In this document: one piece after another, positions 19,275 through 26,806 of the stretch
Numbering within the stretch: position 1 is the first letter of the stretch
Layout: the number at the start of each line of letters is the position of its first letter
Source: Pseudaminobacter soli (ex Li et al. 2025)
GTDB lineage: Bacteria > Pseudomonadota > Alphaproteobacteria > Rhizobiales > Rhizobiaceae
Assembly: GCF_003012705.1 (NCBI RefSeq)
Contig: NZ_PXYL01000014.1
Location: forward strand, 61,303-125,302
Direction of reading: 5' to 3'
DNA: 64,000 bases
The notes under the pieces: generated by a model
What the model was told of the DNA's origin: nothing
Seen by the model: the letters and a program-made list of their open reading frames with translations, nothing else
Databases searched by the model: none
Translations under genes and position numbers: made by a program

Positions 19275-20278
19275 GCATGAGCGAAACAGTGACACTGAGC
19301 CTCGAAGAAGCCCTGTTGCTTTGCCGGGAAGCGGCAATGCGCGCCGGCGCGGGCGAGGCAACCGCGGAGGCGCTTGCCCGGGCCTCGGTCGACGCCGAGC
19401 GCGATGGCCAGGCAACCGTCGGCATCGGCCACCTCATTGACTATCTCGAATCGCTGGAAGCCGGCCGTATCGACGGCACGGTCGAGCCCGAACTGTCGCG
19501 GCCGGCCGGCGCCATCATCCTGTCGGACGCCAAGGGCGGCTCGGCGCATCTGGGCTTCGATCGCGCCTTCGACGACCTTGCGCAGACCGCGCGGCAGTTC
19601 GGCGTTGCCGTCTTTTCGCAGAACAATGCCTTCACCTGCGGCTCGTTGGGCTATTTCGTCGGACGTCTCGCCGAGGCCGATCTGGTCGGCTTTGCCGCCA
19701 CCAATGGCCCGGCGCTGCTGGCGGGTTCGGGCGCGACCAAGCCTGTCTATTGCACCAACCCGCTGGCATTTGCCGCGCCGGTCGAGGGCGGGGCGCCGCT
19801 GGTGATCGACCAGGCTTCCAGCGCCACGGCCTTCGTCAATGTCCGGAAGGCAGCGCAGGAGGGACGCGATATTCCCGAAGGCTGGGCGCTCGATGCCGAA
19901 GGCCGGCCCACCACCGACGCCAAGGCTGCCGTGAAGGGCGCCCTGCTCGCCTTTGGCGGCGTGCGCGGCGCCAATATCGCGCTGATGGTGGAGGTGCTGG
20001 CGGCGGGTATTTCGGGCGCCAACTGGTCGCTCGATGCGCCAGGCTTCACCAGCGGCTCGCAAAGCCCCGGCAGCGGCCTGTTCGTTCTGGCGCTGGACCC
20101 AAAACTGATCGACCCAGATTTTTCCACGCGACTTGCCGCGCAACTTGATCGTCTTTCCGGCACATACGGCGTTCACATACCGGGCCTGGCAAAGGCCGCC
20201 GCGCGCGAAAAGGCCGAGCGGAGCGGCATCGCTATCGACAAGGAAATCTACAAACGTATCGCCGGCTGGGGCCAATGA
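19271..20278 (+). CDS. Ldh family (AllD/YlbC/DpkA type) NAD(P)-dependent oxidoreductase
   Basis: A 335-residue member of the malate/L-lactate dehydrogenase type II family, which includes ureidoglycolate dehydrogenase and delta1-piperideine-2-carboxylate reductase. Family marks include FSQNNAFTCGSLGYF, ATNGPALLAG, TNPLAFAAP and AAVKGALLAFGG. The usual N-terminal active-site pattern D-S-H-G appears here as DGQATVG, so the catalytic histidine may be absent or shifted. The gene overlaps the permease stop and is the last of the ABC operon, so its substrate is probably derived from the imported compound, perhaps a cyclic imine from a basic amino acid. That last point is inference. The start is GTG 19271 or ATG 19277. 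Confidence 0.82.
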   Translation: MSMSETVTLSLEEALLLCREAAMRAGAGEATAEALARASVDAERDGQATVGIGHLIDYLESLEAGRIDGTVEPELSRPAGAIILSDAKGGSAHLGFDRAFDDLAQTARQFGVAVFSQNNAFTCGSLGYFVGRLAEADLVGFAATNGPALLAGSGATKPVYCTNPLAFAAPVEGGAPLVIDQASSATAFVNVRKAAQEGRDIPEGWALDAEGRPTTDAKAAVKGALLAFGGVRGANIALMVEVLAAGISGANWSLDAPGFTSGSQSPGSGLFVLALDPKLIDPDFSTRLAAQLDRLSGTYGVHIPGLAKAAAREKAERSGIAIDKEIYKRIAGWGQ

Positions 20279-20291
20279 TGGTCAATAATTA

Positions 20292-20319
20292 AGGAGCCCC
20301 GCCCGCTAGCGGGACTCCT
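20292..20319. terminator. Bidirectional terminator-like hairpin
   Basis: Arms AGGAGCCCCGC and GCGGGACTCCT (one mismatch) enclose CCGCTA. It lies between the convergent Ldh-type gene and csbD; on the minus strand it is followed by TTAATTATT. Confidence 0.55.
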
Positions 20320-20376
20320 GAAAGATTCGGAGCGCTTTCGCGTTTACGCTGCAACGCTCAAAGGGATCACCCGGGA

Positions 20377-20577
20377 TCAGTGGTGGCGAGAAAGCCAGGT
20401 GTCGATGTCTTTTTCGGCCTGGTCGGCAGCCGTGCCATAGCGGGCCTGGATGCGGCCGGCGAGCTCCTTGCGCTTACCCTTGATGACGTCCAGATCATCA
20501 TTGGTGAGCTTGCCCCACTGCTGCTGAACCTGACCCTTGAACTTTTCCCAATTGCCTTCCACCTGATTCCAGTTCAT
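20377..20577 (-). CDS. CsbD family stress protein
   Basis: A 66-residue protein that matches the CsbD family along its length: MNWNQVEGNWEKFKGQVQ, WGKLTNDDLDVIKGKRKEL and a C-terminal GTAADQAEKDIDTWL. These small helical proteins are induced by general stress in many bacteria; the molecular role is unknown. It is single-standing and divergent from the DoxX gene. Confidence 0.93.
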   Translation of the reverse strand: MNWNQVEGNWEKFKGQVQQQWGKLTNDDLDVIKGKRKELAGRIQARYGTAADQAEKDIDTWLSRHH

Positions 20578-20764
20578 CTGAATCTCCTTGATTTGATTGA
20601 GATTTTTCGGCGGCGCCGCGCACCGTCCGGGCAGTCAACGGCTCTTGTCGGCTATGGTTCCCCTTAGAAAACATGAATATCATGTTCAACTTTATGTCAA
20701 AGCTTGTTGACTTGACGGTGACCGGCGGGCTCCCGCTTGTGCGTTGCAACAACAGGAGAGAGCC

Positions 20765-21217
20765 TTGACCGACGCCACCGCCCCTTCCAGCAAACGACTG
20801 ATCGTTCCCGCCCTTGGCGGCCTCTATGCCTCGCTGCATGACGGGGTCGAGACGCTCCTGAGGGTCGTCGCTGGCCTTGCGCTGGTGACGCATGGCGCGA
20901 CCAAGATCGTCGATCCGTTCGGGGCCACCGAGATGGTTGAAGGGCTGGGCTTTTATCCGGGCGTCTTCTGGTCGCCGCTGCTTTCGGCCACCGAGTTCTT
21001 CGGCGGCATTCTCGTGGCAATAGGCCTCCTCGCCCGGCCGGCAGCGTTTGCGGCAACCTTCGTGCTTCTGGTCACCGTGTGGTTCCACTGGGTCACCGTC
21101 GGCCAGGGTTATTCCGGCGCCGAAAAGTCGATCCTCTGGGCAGCAATCTTCCTTTTCTTCGCCGTTCGCGGCGGCAATCGGCATTCTGTCGACGCAAAGA
21201 TCGGCAAGGAATTCTGA
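20765..21217 (+). CDS. DoxX family membrane protein
   Basis: A protein of about 150 residues with four hydrophobic segments. The conserved DoxX pattern is present: LRVVAGLALVTHGATKI, the proline/glycine loop before EFFGGILVAIGLLARPAA, and TVWFHWVTVGQGYSGAEKSIL. Members are inner-membrane proteins sometimes linked to thiosulfate oxidation or redox stress. The start is TTG at 20765 with AGGAG six bases upstream; a longer frame begins inside the ribosome site. It is followed by a good terminator. Confidence 0.87.
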   Translation: MTDATAPSSKRLIVPALGGLYASLHDGVETLLRVVAGLALVTHGATKIVDPFGATEMVEGLGFYPGVFWSPLLSATEFFGGILVAIGLLARPAAFAATFVLLVTVWFHWVTVGQGYSGAEKSILWAAIFLFFAVRGGNRHSVDAKIGKEF

Positions 21218-21250
21218 CGCCTGGACCGAACCGCTACCCTGATGAGGATC

Positions 21251-21288
21251 AAAGGCCCGTCGGATGCGTCTGGCGGGCCTTTTCTTTT
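21251..21288 (+). terminator. Rho-independent terminator of the DoxX gene
   Basis: Arms AAAGGCCCG and CGGGCCTTT with a 14-base loop, followed by TCTTTT. Confidence 0.85.
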
Positions 21289-21355
21289 GGGAGATGCGGC
21301 ACAAAGCCGGCGCGCTCGCCCTTTGCCTTTCCTGCGAAAATCATTATGAACGAGC

Positions 21356-21459
21356 CTGGATCGCCGTGCGTCCGTTCGGACGCACAAAGGACGATCCAGC
21401 ACTTTGAATGAGCATCGGAATATTCCGAAAACCGGATCCCACTTTTCGGTCCGATGCTC
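21356..21459. repeat. RIME-like two-palindrome intergenic repeat, copy B (opposite orientation)
   Basis: A nested palindrome at 21356-21399 (outer arms CTGGATCG/CGATCCAG, inner GTGCGTCC/GGACGCAC), a spacer CACTTTGAAT, then a second palindrome at 21410-21459 with arms GAGCATCGG and CCGATGCTC. The spacer is the reverse complement of the TTCAAAGTG spacer in copies A and D, so this copy is inverted. Confidence 0.7.
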
Positions 21460-21493
21460 TCGACAAGCTAGAAGGGCACGACCGGAGCCAGCC

Positions 21494-22468
21494 ATGACCG
21501 AAATCCTCCAGATCCCCAAGCTCATCACCGTTTTCGGTGGGTCCGGGTTCATCGGCCGCCATGTCGTGCGCGCGCTGGCAACGCGCGGCTACCGCATTCG
21601 CGTCGGCTGCCGCCGGCCCGATCTTGCCGGCCATCTGCAGCCGCTCGGCGCCATGGGCCAGATCCAGCCCGTCCAGGCCAATGTCCGCGTCAGGTGGTCG
21701 ATCGACCGTGCCGTAGAAGGCGCCGACCATGTGGTCAACCTCGTCGGCATCCTGGCCGAGGGCGGCCGCCAGCGCTTCCCCGCCGTGCATGATTTCGGCG
21801 CGCGCGCCGTGGCGGAAGCCGCACGCGCGATCGGCGCAGGCCTGACCCATCTCTCGGCACTGGGCGCCAACGAGCACTCCCAATCCTCCTATGCCCGCAC
21901 CAAGGCGGCAGGCGAGCGCGCCGTGCGCGAAACGATCGCCGATGCGACGATCTTCCGCCCGTCCATCGTGTTCGGCCCGGAGGACCAATTCTTCAACCGC
22001 TTCGCCAACATGGCCCGCTACTCGCCTGTGCTGCCGCTGATCGGCGGCGGCGAGACGCGCTTCCAGCCGGTCTATGTCGGCGACGTCGCCGAGGCGATTG
22101 CGCGCGCGGTCGAGGGCAGCGTCGAACGCGGCACGACCTACGAACTGGGCGGCCCGAACGTTCTGACCTTCCGCCAGTGCATGGAAGAGATGCTGCAAGT
22201 GATCGAGCGCCGCCGCATGCTGGTGTCGGTGCCGTGGTGGGCGGCCGAACTGCAGGGCGCGGTGCTCGGCATGCTGCCGGGCAAGCTGCTGACCAGCGAC
22301 CAGGTGACACTGCTGAAGTCCGACAATGTCGTGTCGGCCGAAGCCGAGCGCGAGGGGCGCACCTTCGACAGCATCGGCATCCAACCGCAGTCGACCGGCA
22401 CGATCCTGCCGAGCTATCTGTGGCGCTACCGCGCCGCCGGCCAATTCTCGCGCAACAACGAGGCGTGA
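21494..22468 (+). CDS. NAD(P)-binding atypical SDR, complex I NDUFA9-like
   Basis: A 324-residue extended/atypical short-chain dehydrogenase. The Rossmann motif is TVFGGSGFIGRHVVRAL, the active-site-like YxxxK is SSYARTKAAGE, and the segment RPSIVFGPEDQFFNRFANMA is characteristic of the NDUFA9 group. In alphaproteobacteria such proteins are annotated as complex I NDUFA9 subunit family; mitochondrial relatives are structural subunits of NADH dehydrogenase. The start ATG 21494 has CGGAG upstream; a longer frame runs through repeat B and is rejected. Confidence 0.9.
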   Translation: MTEILQIPKLITVFGGSGFIGRHVVRALATRGYRIRVGCRRPDLAGHLQPLGAMGQIQPVQANVRVRWSIDRAVEGADHVVNLVGILAEGGRQRFPAVHDFGARAVAEAARAIGAGLTHLSALGANEHSQSSYARTKAAGERAVRETIADATIFRPSIVFGPEDQFFNRFANMARYSPVLPLIGGGETRFQPVYVGDVAEAIARAVEGSVERGTTYELGGPNVLTFRQCMEEMLQVIERRRMLVSVPWWAAELQGAVLGMLPGKLLTSDQVTLLKSDNVVSAEAEREGRTFDSIGIQPQSTGTILPSYLWRYRAAGQFSRNNEA

Positions 22469-22520
22469 GACTTTTCCCCCGGGGCGCCATTCTGTCCCTC
22501 GGTGGTATGAAACATTTGAG

Positions 22521-22553
22521 CGGGCGCCTGACTTGGTCACGGCGCCCGTTTTT
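22521..22553 (+). terminator. Rho-independent terminator after the NDUFA9-like gene
   Basis: Arms CGGGCGCC and GGCGCCCG with a 12-base loop and a run of five T. Confidence 0.88.
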
Positions 22554-22616
22554 CATGAGCAGCGGGCATGCGTGGCGGCACGATCCTCATGCCCGCCGCG
22601 CACCCGCGCCTTTCCC

Positions 22617-23102
22617 TCAAAGAAGCCCGGCGTGGTCGCCCACGGCCAGATAGGCCGCCAGGCGATCCATGACCCCGCTCCAGCCTTCGACATGCGAGTC
22701 GCGGTCTTCGATCGTTTGGAACGGCGCCTGGTGGAACGTCAGCCTGGTCTTGCCGCCCTCGTCTGCGAAGGTCACGGACACCAGCGTGTCCATGCCGGGC
22801 TCGCCGTCCTCGCCCTCCCAGGCGAAGGTAAACACGATGCGCTCGGGCTCCACGATCTCGCGATAGGTGCCGACCATGGTGTGATCCACGCCCGCCGGTG
22901 AACGGATGGTCGAGCGATAGGCGCCGCCGGGCCGGAAATCCATCTTCACCGAAGGCGTGGTGAAATCTTTCGGCCCCCACCAGCGATAGAGATGCTCGGG
23001 GCTCGTCCAGACGCGGAACACCAGGCTGCGCGGTGCATCGAAAACCCGCGTGATGAGGAGTTCGTGCGTCTGCTCTTCCCGCGCATTAGCTGCTTGGGCC
23101 AT
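22617..23102 (-). CDS. SRPBCC (AHSA1-like) domain protein
   Basis: A 161-residue START/Bet v1-like protein of the activator-of-Hsp90 homologue group. It shows RVFDAPRSLVFRVWTSPEHL, RWWGPKDFTTP, the MDFRPGGAYRSTI strand and the C-terminal helix GWSGVMDRLAAYL. The fold makes a hydrophobic pocket; the ligand is unknown. It overlaps the upstream ArsR gene by 17 bases, and such ArsR-SRPBCC pairs are a common two-gene module in which the regulator probably controls the pair. Confidence 0.9.
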   Translation of the reverse strand: MAQAANAREEQTHELLITRVFDAPRSLVFRVWTSPEHLYRWWGPKDFTTPSVKMDFRPGGAYRSTIRSPAGVDHTMVGTYREIVEPERIVFTFAWEGEDGEPGMDTLVSVTFADEGGKTRLTFHQAPFQTIEDRDSHVEGWSGVMDRLAAYLAVGDHAGLL

Positions 23103-23433
23103 TTCCTTCTCCTTTTTGAACTTCCTTCAGATACTCATCGAGCCGGTCGAAGCTGGCCTCCCAGAAGCGGCGATAGGTTTCGACCCAGCCGGCAATGTCG
23201 CGCAGCGGCGCGGCCTCCAGCTTACAGGGGCGCCACTGTGCCTCGCGGCCACGCGTGATGAGCCCGGCATTTTCCAGCACCTTCAGATGCTTGGAGACGG
23301 CCGGCAGACTCATATCGAATGGCTCGGCAAGTTCCGACACCGACGCCTCGCCGCGCGCCAGCCGCGCCAGAATCGCCCGGCGCGTGGGATCGGCGAGAGC
23401 CGCGAAGGTGGCACTGAGCCTGTCGGTCGACAT
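23086..23433 (-). CDS. ArsR family winged-helix regulator
   Basis: A 115-residue ArsR-type repressor. The winged helix is clear: ALADPTRRAILARLARGE, VSELAEPFDMSLPAVSKHLKVLENAGL and ITRGREAQWRPCKL. No metal-binding cysteine cluster is seen, so it is of the metal-independent kind that accompanies SRPBCC proteins. It is the first gene of a two-gene unit. Confidence 0.93.
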   Translation of the reverse strand: MSTDRLSATFAALADPTRRAILARLARGEASVSELAEPFDMSLPAVSKHLKVLENAGLITRGREAQWRPCKLEAAPLRDIAGWVETYRRFWEASFDRLDEYLKEVQKGEGNGPSS

Positions 23434-23535
23434 GGAACTAAACCGTCTTGTTAATTAACTCATAGGTTAAATATAGAGCAAAGCCACGCGTGTCAACAAA
23501 TGTCGACACGCATGGCCTCAAAAGCTCTGCGGGGC

Positions 23536-24816
23536 TCAGGGGGTCTTGTGGCGGCGGTTGACGCTGCCAGGACGGCCGGAGAGCGAAAGCTGCGTCTCCT
23601 GCTTCTGGCGCGTGGCCACAACCTTGCCCTTGGCGACCACGCACAGGCGCTCGGCGCGCAGGCGCAGCGCCTCGACCGGATTGCCGGCGTCGAGCACCAC
23701 GAGGCTCGCCGTCTTGCCGACTTCGAGGCCGTAGTCGTGCAGACCCATGATCTCGGCATTGGTCCTGGTGACCATGTCAAAGCACTGGCGCATATCGGCG
23801 GGGCTGGTCATCTGCGCCACATGCAGGCCCATGAAGGCGACGTCGAGCATGTCGGCGGTGCCGAGCGGATACCACGGGTCGAGCACGCAATCCTGGCCGA
23901 AGCCGACCTTGATGCCGGCCTTCAGCATTTCGGGCACGCGCGTCATGCCGCGACGCTTGGGATAGGTGTCGTGGCGGCCCTGGATGACAATGTTGATGAG
24001 CGGGTTCGGGCAGGCCGAAACGCCCGCCTCGGCAATCAGCGGCAGGAGCTTGGAGACGTAATAGTTGTCCATGGAATGCATGGAGGTGAGGTGCGAGCCG
24101 TTGACGCGCCCCTGCAGGCCGAGGCGCTGCGTCTCATAGGCCAGTTGTTCGATGTGGCGCGAATTCGGATCGTCCGTCTCGTCGCAATGCATGTCGACCA
24201 TCAGGCCGCGCTCCGCCGCGATCTCGCACAGCTCCGTCACCGAGCGGGTTCCGTCGGCCATTGTGCGCTCGAAATGCGGAATGCCGCCGACGATCTCAAC
24301 GCCCATGTCGAGCGCGCGGATCGTGTTTTCGCGCGCGGTTGGCGAGCGATAAAAACCGTCCTGCGGGAAAGCGACGAGTTGCAGGTCGATGTAGGGCGCG
24401 ACCTCCTTCTTGACTTCCAGCAGCGCTTCCACGGCGAGCAGCCGGTCGTCGCAGGTGTCGACATGGGTGCGGATGGCAAGCAGGCCCATCGAGACGGCCC
24501 AGTCGCAATAGGCGAGCGCGCGGCTCTTGACCGCCTCATGGGTGAGGAGCGGCTTCAGCTCGCCCCAGAGCGCGATGCCTTCGAGCAGCGTGCCCGAGGC
24601 ATTGATGCGCGGGATGCCGTAGGAGAGCGTGGCATCCATGTGGAAATGCGGATCGACGAAAGGCTGCGAAACGAGATTGCCGGTGGCATCCACCACCTTG
24701 CCTGCCTCGGCTTCGAGCCGGGGCTCGATGGCCGCAATCTTGTCGCCCTTGATGCCGATGTCGGCGGTGTTGCCGTCCGGAAGAATTCCGCCACGGACAA
24801 TCAGGTCAAAGCTCAT
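23536..24816 (-). CDS. Cytosine deaminase-like amidohydrolase
   Basis: A 426-residue metal-dependent amidohydrolase close to cytosine deaminase (CodA), which turns cytosine into uracil and ammonia. Metal ligands are visible in DPHFHMD (HxH), in HCDETDD (histidine plus the catalytic Glu) and in the late aspartate segment GFGQDCVLDPWYPLG. THVDTCDD and GSHLTSMHSMDN are also family-typical. It overlaps the upstream permease stop by ATGA and is the last gene of a BMP-type ABC operon, which supports a nucleobase or related heterocycle as substrate. The longer in-frame reading to 25026 runs into the permease and is rejected. Confidence 0.88.
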   Translation of the reverse strand: MSFDLIVRGGILPDGNTADIGIKGDKIAAIEPRLEAEAGKVVDATGNLVSQPFVDPHFHMDATLSYGIPRINASGTLLEGIALWGELKPLLTHEAVKSRALAYCDWAVSMGLLAIRTHVDTCDDRLLAVEALLEVKKEVAPYIDLQLVAFPQDGFYRSPTARENTIRALDMGVEIVGGIPHFERTMADGTRSVTELCEIAAERGLMVDMHCDETDDPNSRHIEQLAYETQRLGLQGRVNGSHLTSMHSMDNYYVSKLLPLIAEAGVSACPNPLINIVIQGRHDTYPKRRGMTRVPEMLKAGIKVGFGQDCVLDPWYPLGTADMLDVAFMGLHVAQMTSPADMRQCFDMVTRTNAEIMGLHDYGLEVGKTASLVVLDAGNPVEALRLRAERLCVVAKGKVVATRQKQETQLSLSGRPGSVNRRHKTP

Positions 24817-25757
24817 CTCTCGCCTTTCTGGTAGGGGATCATCAGCGCCTTGGGATAGGTAGCGCGGCGCGCCACCAGGATCAGCGCCAGGATGGACAGC
24901 GCATAGGGCATCATCAGGAACACCTGATAGGGCACCACGCCACCGGAAATCTGCTGCAGGCGGATCTGATACGCATCGAAGGCGGCAAAAAGTATGGCGC
25001 CGAGCAGCGCCTTGCCCGGCCGCCACGAGCCGAACACCACCAGCGCGATGCAGATCCAGCCGCGGCCGTTGATCATCTCGAAGAAGAAGGAGTTGAAGGC
25101 CGACATGGTGAGGAACGCCCCGCCGACCGCCATCAGTGCGCTGCCGACCATGACCGCGCCCATGCGGAGGCCGGTGACGCTGATGCCCTGCGCCTCGACG
25201 GCCGAGGGGTTTTCACCCGCCGCGCGCACGGCAAGGCCGATCGGCGTGCGATAGAGCATCCAGGCAACCACGGCGACCGTCACAAAGGCCAAATAGGTGA
25301 GCGGCGTCTGTGTGAACAAGGCCTCGCCCAGCACCGGTATCTTCGACAGGCCGGGAATGGGCAGCGGCTGGAACGGCTCGATCTTGGGGGGCGTGGTGAC
25401 CTGCGGCAGCGCCAGCCTGTAGGTGAAGTAGGTGAGGCTGGTGGCCAGCAGCGTGACGCCGATGCCCACCACATGCTGCGACAGGCCAAGCGGCACGGTG
25501 AGCGTGGCGTGCAGCAGGCCGAACATGGCCCCGGCGAGCGCCGCGACGGCCACGCCAGTCCACAGGTCGCCGCCGGAATAGACGGTGAACCAGCCGGCAA
25601 AGGCGCCGGCGGTCATGATGCCTTCGATGCCGAGATTGAGGACGCCCGCGCGCTCGCAGATCAGTTCGCCCATGGTGGCGAATATCAGCGGCGATGCGAT
25701 GCGGATCGCAGCCACCCAGAAGGAGGCGGTGAAGAGGATTTCGAGGGCCTGCTCCAT
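24813..25757 (-). CDS. BMP-type nucleoside/nucleobase ABC transporter permease
   Basis: About 314 residues with eight to ten hydrophobic segments, of the BPD_transp_2 class (NupQ/YufQ type). Diagnostic segments are SPLIFATMGELICERAGVLNLGIEG (read as PLIFATMGELICERAG plus VLNLGIEG), GENPSAVEAQGISV and INGRGWICIALVVFG. It pairs with the upstream permease to form the channel. The ATG at 25757 overlaps the previous stop (TGATG) and has AGGTGG upstream; a GTG nine bases earlier is possible. Confidence 0.9.
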   Translation of the reverse strand: MEQALEILFTASFWVAAIRIASPLIFATMGELICERAGVLNLGIEGIMTAGAFAGWFTVYSGGDLWTGVAVAALAGAMFGLLHATLTVPLGLSQHVVGIGVTLLATSLTYFTYRLALPQVTTPPKIEPFQPLPIPGLSKIPVLGEALFTQTPLTYLAFVTVAVVAWMLYRTPIGLAVRAAGENPSAVEAQGISVTGLRMGAVMVGSALMAVGGAFLTMSAFNSFFFEMINGRGWICIALVVFGSWRPGKALLGAILFAAFDAYQIRLQQISGGVVPYQVFLMMPYALSILALILVARRATYPKALMIPYQKGER

Positions 25758-26806
25758 CACTTCCACCTCACCCGATAGCGCGTCAGCAAAATGGCCGTGA
25801 CCATGGTCAGAAGCGCGGTCGCCACCATCACCTGCGCGATATAGCTCGGCACGCCTGCAGTGCGGCTCATGGCGTCGGCGCCAACGAAGATGCCTGCCAC
25901 GAAGATGGCCGAGGCGATGACGCCGAGCGGATTGAGCATGGCCAGCATCGCCACCACGATGCCCGAATATCCGTAGCCCGGCGACAGATCGAGGGTCAGG
26001 TTGCCCTTCAGGCCCGACACTTCCGAGAAGCCGGCAAGGGCGGCGATGCCGCCAGACAGGATCGCCGTCTTGATCAGCACGCGGTTGACCGGGATGCCGG
26101 CGAAATTCGCGGCCTCCTTGTTGTTGCCCACAGCGCGCATCTCATACCCGAGGACCGTTTTCTTCATGATGACCCAACAGATCACCGCAGAGACGATGGC
26201 AATCACGAAGCCATAATGCAGGCGCTTGCCCTGGATGATGCGCGGCAGCTGTGCCTCCGCAATGACCTTGGATGACTGTGGCCAGCCGAGACCCGTCGGG
26301 TCCTTCAGCACGCCTTCCAAGAGCATCGAGACGAACAGCAGCACGATGAAATTGAGCAGCAGCGTGGTCACCACCTCGTCGACGCCGAAGCGGGTCTTGA
26401 GGATGGCGGGGCCAAGCAGCAGAAGCGCACCGGCCGCCATGGCCGCTATCATGATGATCGGGATCAGCAGGTAGGACGGCAACGGCAGCGCGCCGGTGCC
26501 GAGCACCACCGTCACCACCCCGCCGATATAGAGCTGCGCCTCGGCGCCGATGTTCCAGAGTTTTGCCCGGAAGGCGACGGCCACAGCAAGGCCGGTGAAG
26601 ATGAGCGGCGTGGCGCGCGTCAGCGTTTCCAGAAGCGCGAATTGCGAGCCCGCCGCACCCTTGGCGACGAGATAGAACACGGAGAACGGCGAAGCGCCTG
26701 CCGCCAGTACCAGCAGCGAGGCAATCAGGAAGGTCACGATGATCGCGCCGACGGGATAAAGCAACGTGACCGCCAGCGAGGGCGCGGGTTTGGGTTCAAG
26801 CCGCAT
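25757..26806 (-). CDS. BMP-type nucleoside/nucleobase ABC transporter permease
   Basis: A 349-residue inner-membrane permease (NupP/YufP type). It shows LLETLTRATPLIFTGLAVAVAF, LWNIGAEAQLYIGG, FGVDEVVTTLLLNFI and the ATPase-contacting loop AVGNNKEAANFAGIPV. Its start lies 11 bases inside the end of the ATPase gene, so the units are translationally coupled. Confidence 0.92.
   Translation of the reverse strand: MRLEPKPAPSLAVTLLYPVGAIIVTFLIASLLVLAAGASPFSVFYLVAKGAAGSQFALLETLTRATPLIFTGLAVAVAFRAKLWNIGAEAQLYIGGVVTVVLGTGALPLPSYLLIPIIMIAAMAAGALLLLGPAILKTRFGVDEVVTTLLLNFIVLLFVSMLLEGVLKDPTGLGWPQSSKVIAEAQLPRIIQGKRLHYGFVIAIVSAVICWVIMKKTVLGYEMRAVGNNKEAANFAGIPVNRVLIKTAILSGGIAALAGFSEVSGLKGNLTLDLSPGYGYSGIVVAMLAMLNPLGVIASAIFVAGIFVGADAMSRTAGVPSYIAQVMVATALLTMVTAILLTRYRVRWK

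Noticed and set aside
23500..24834. Open plus-strand frame of 444 codons
   Set aside because: Antisense of the cytosine-deaminase-like gene, which has all metal-ligand motifs.
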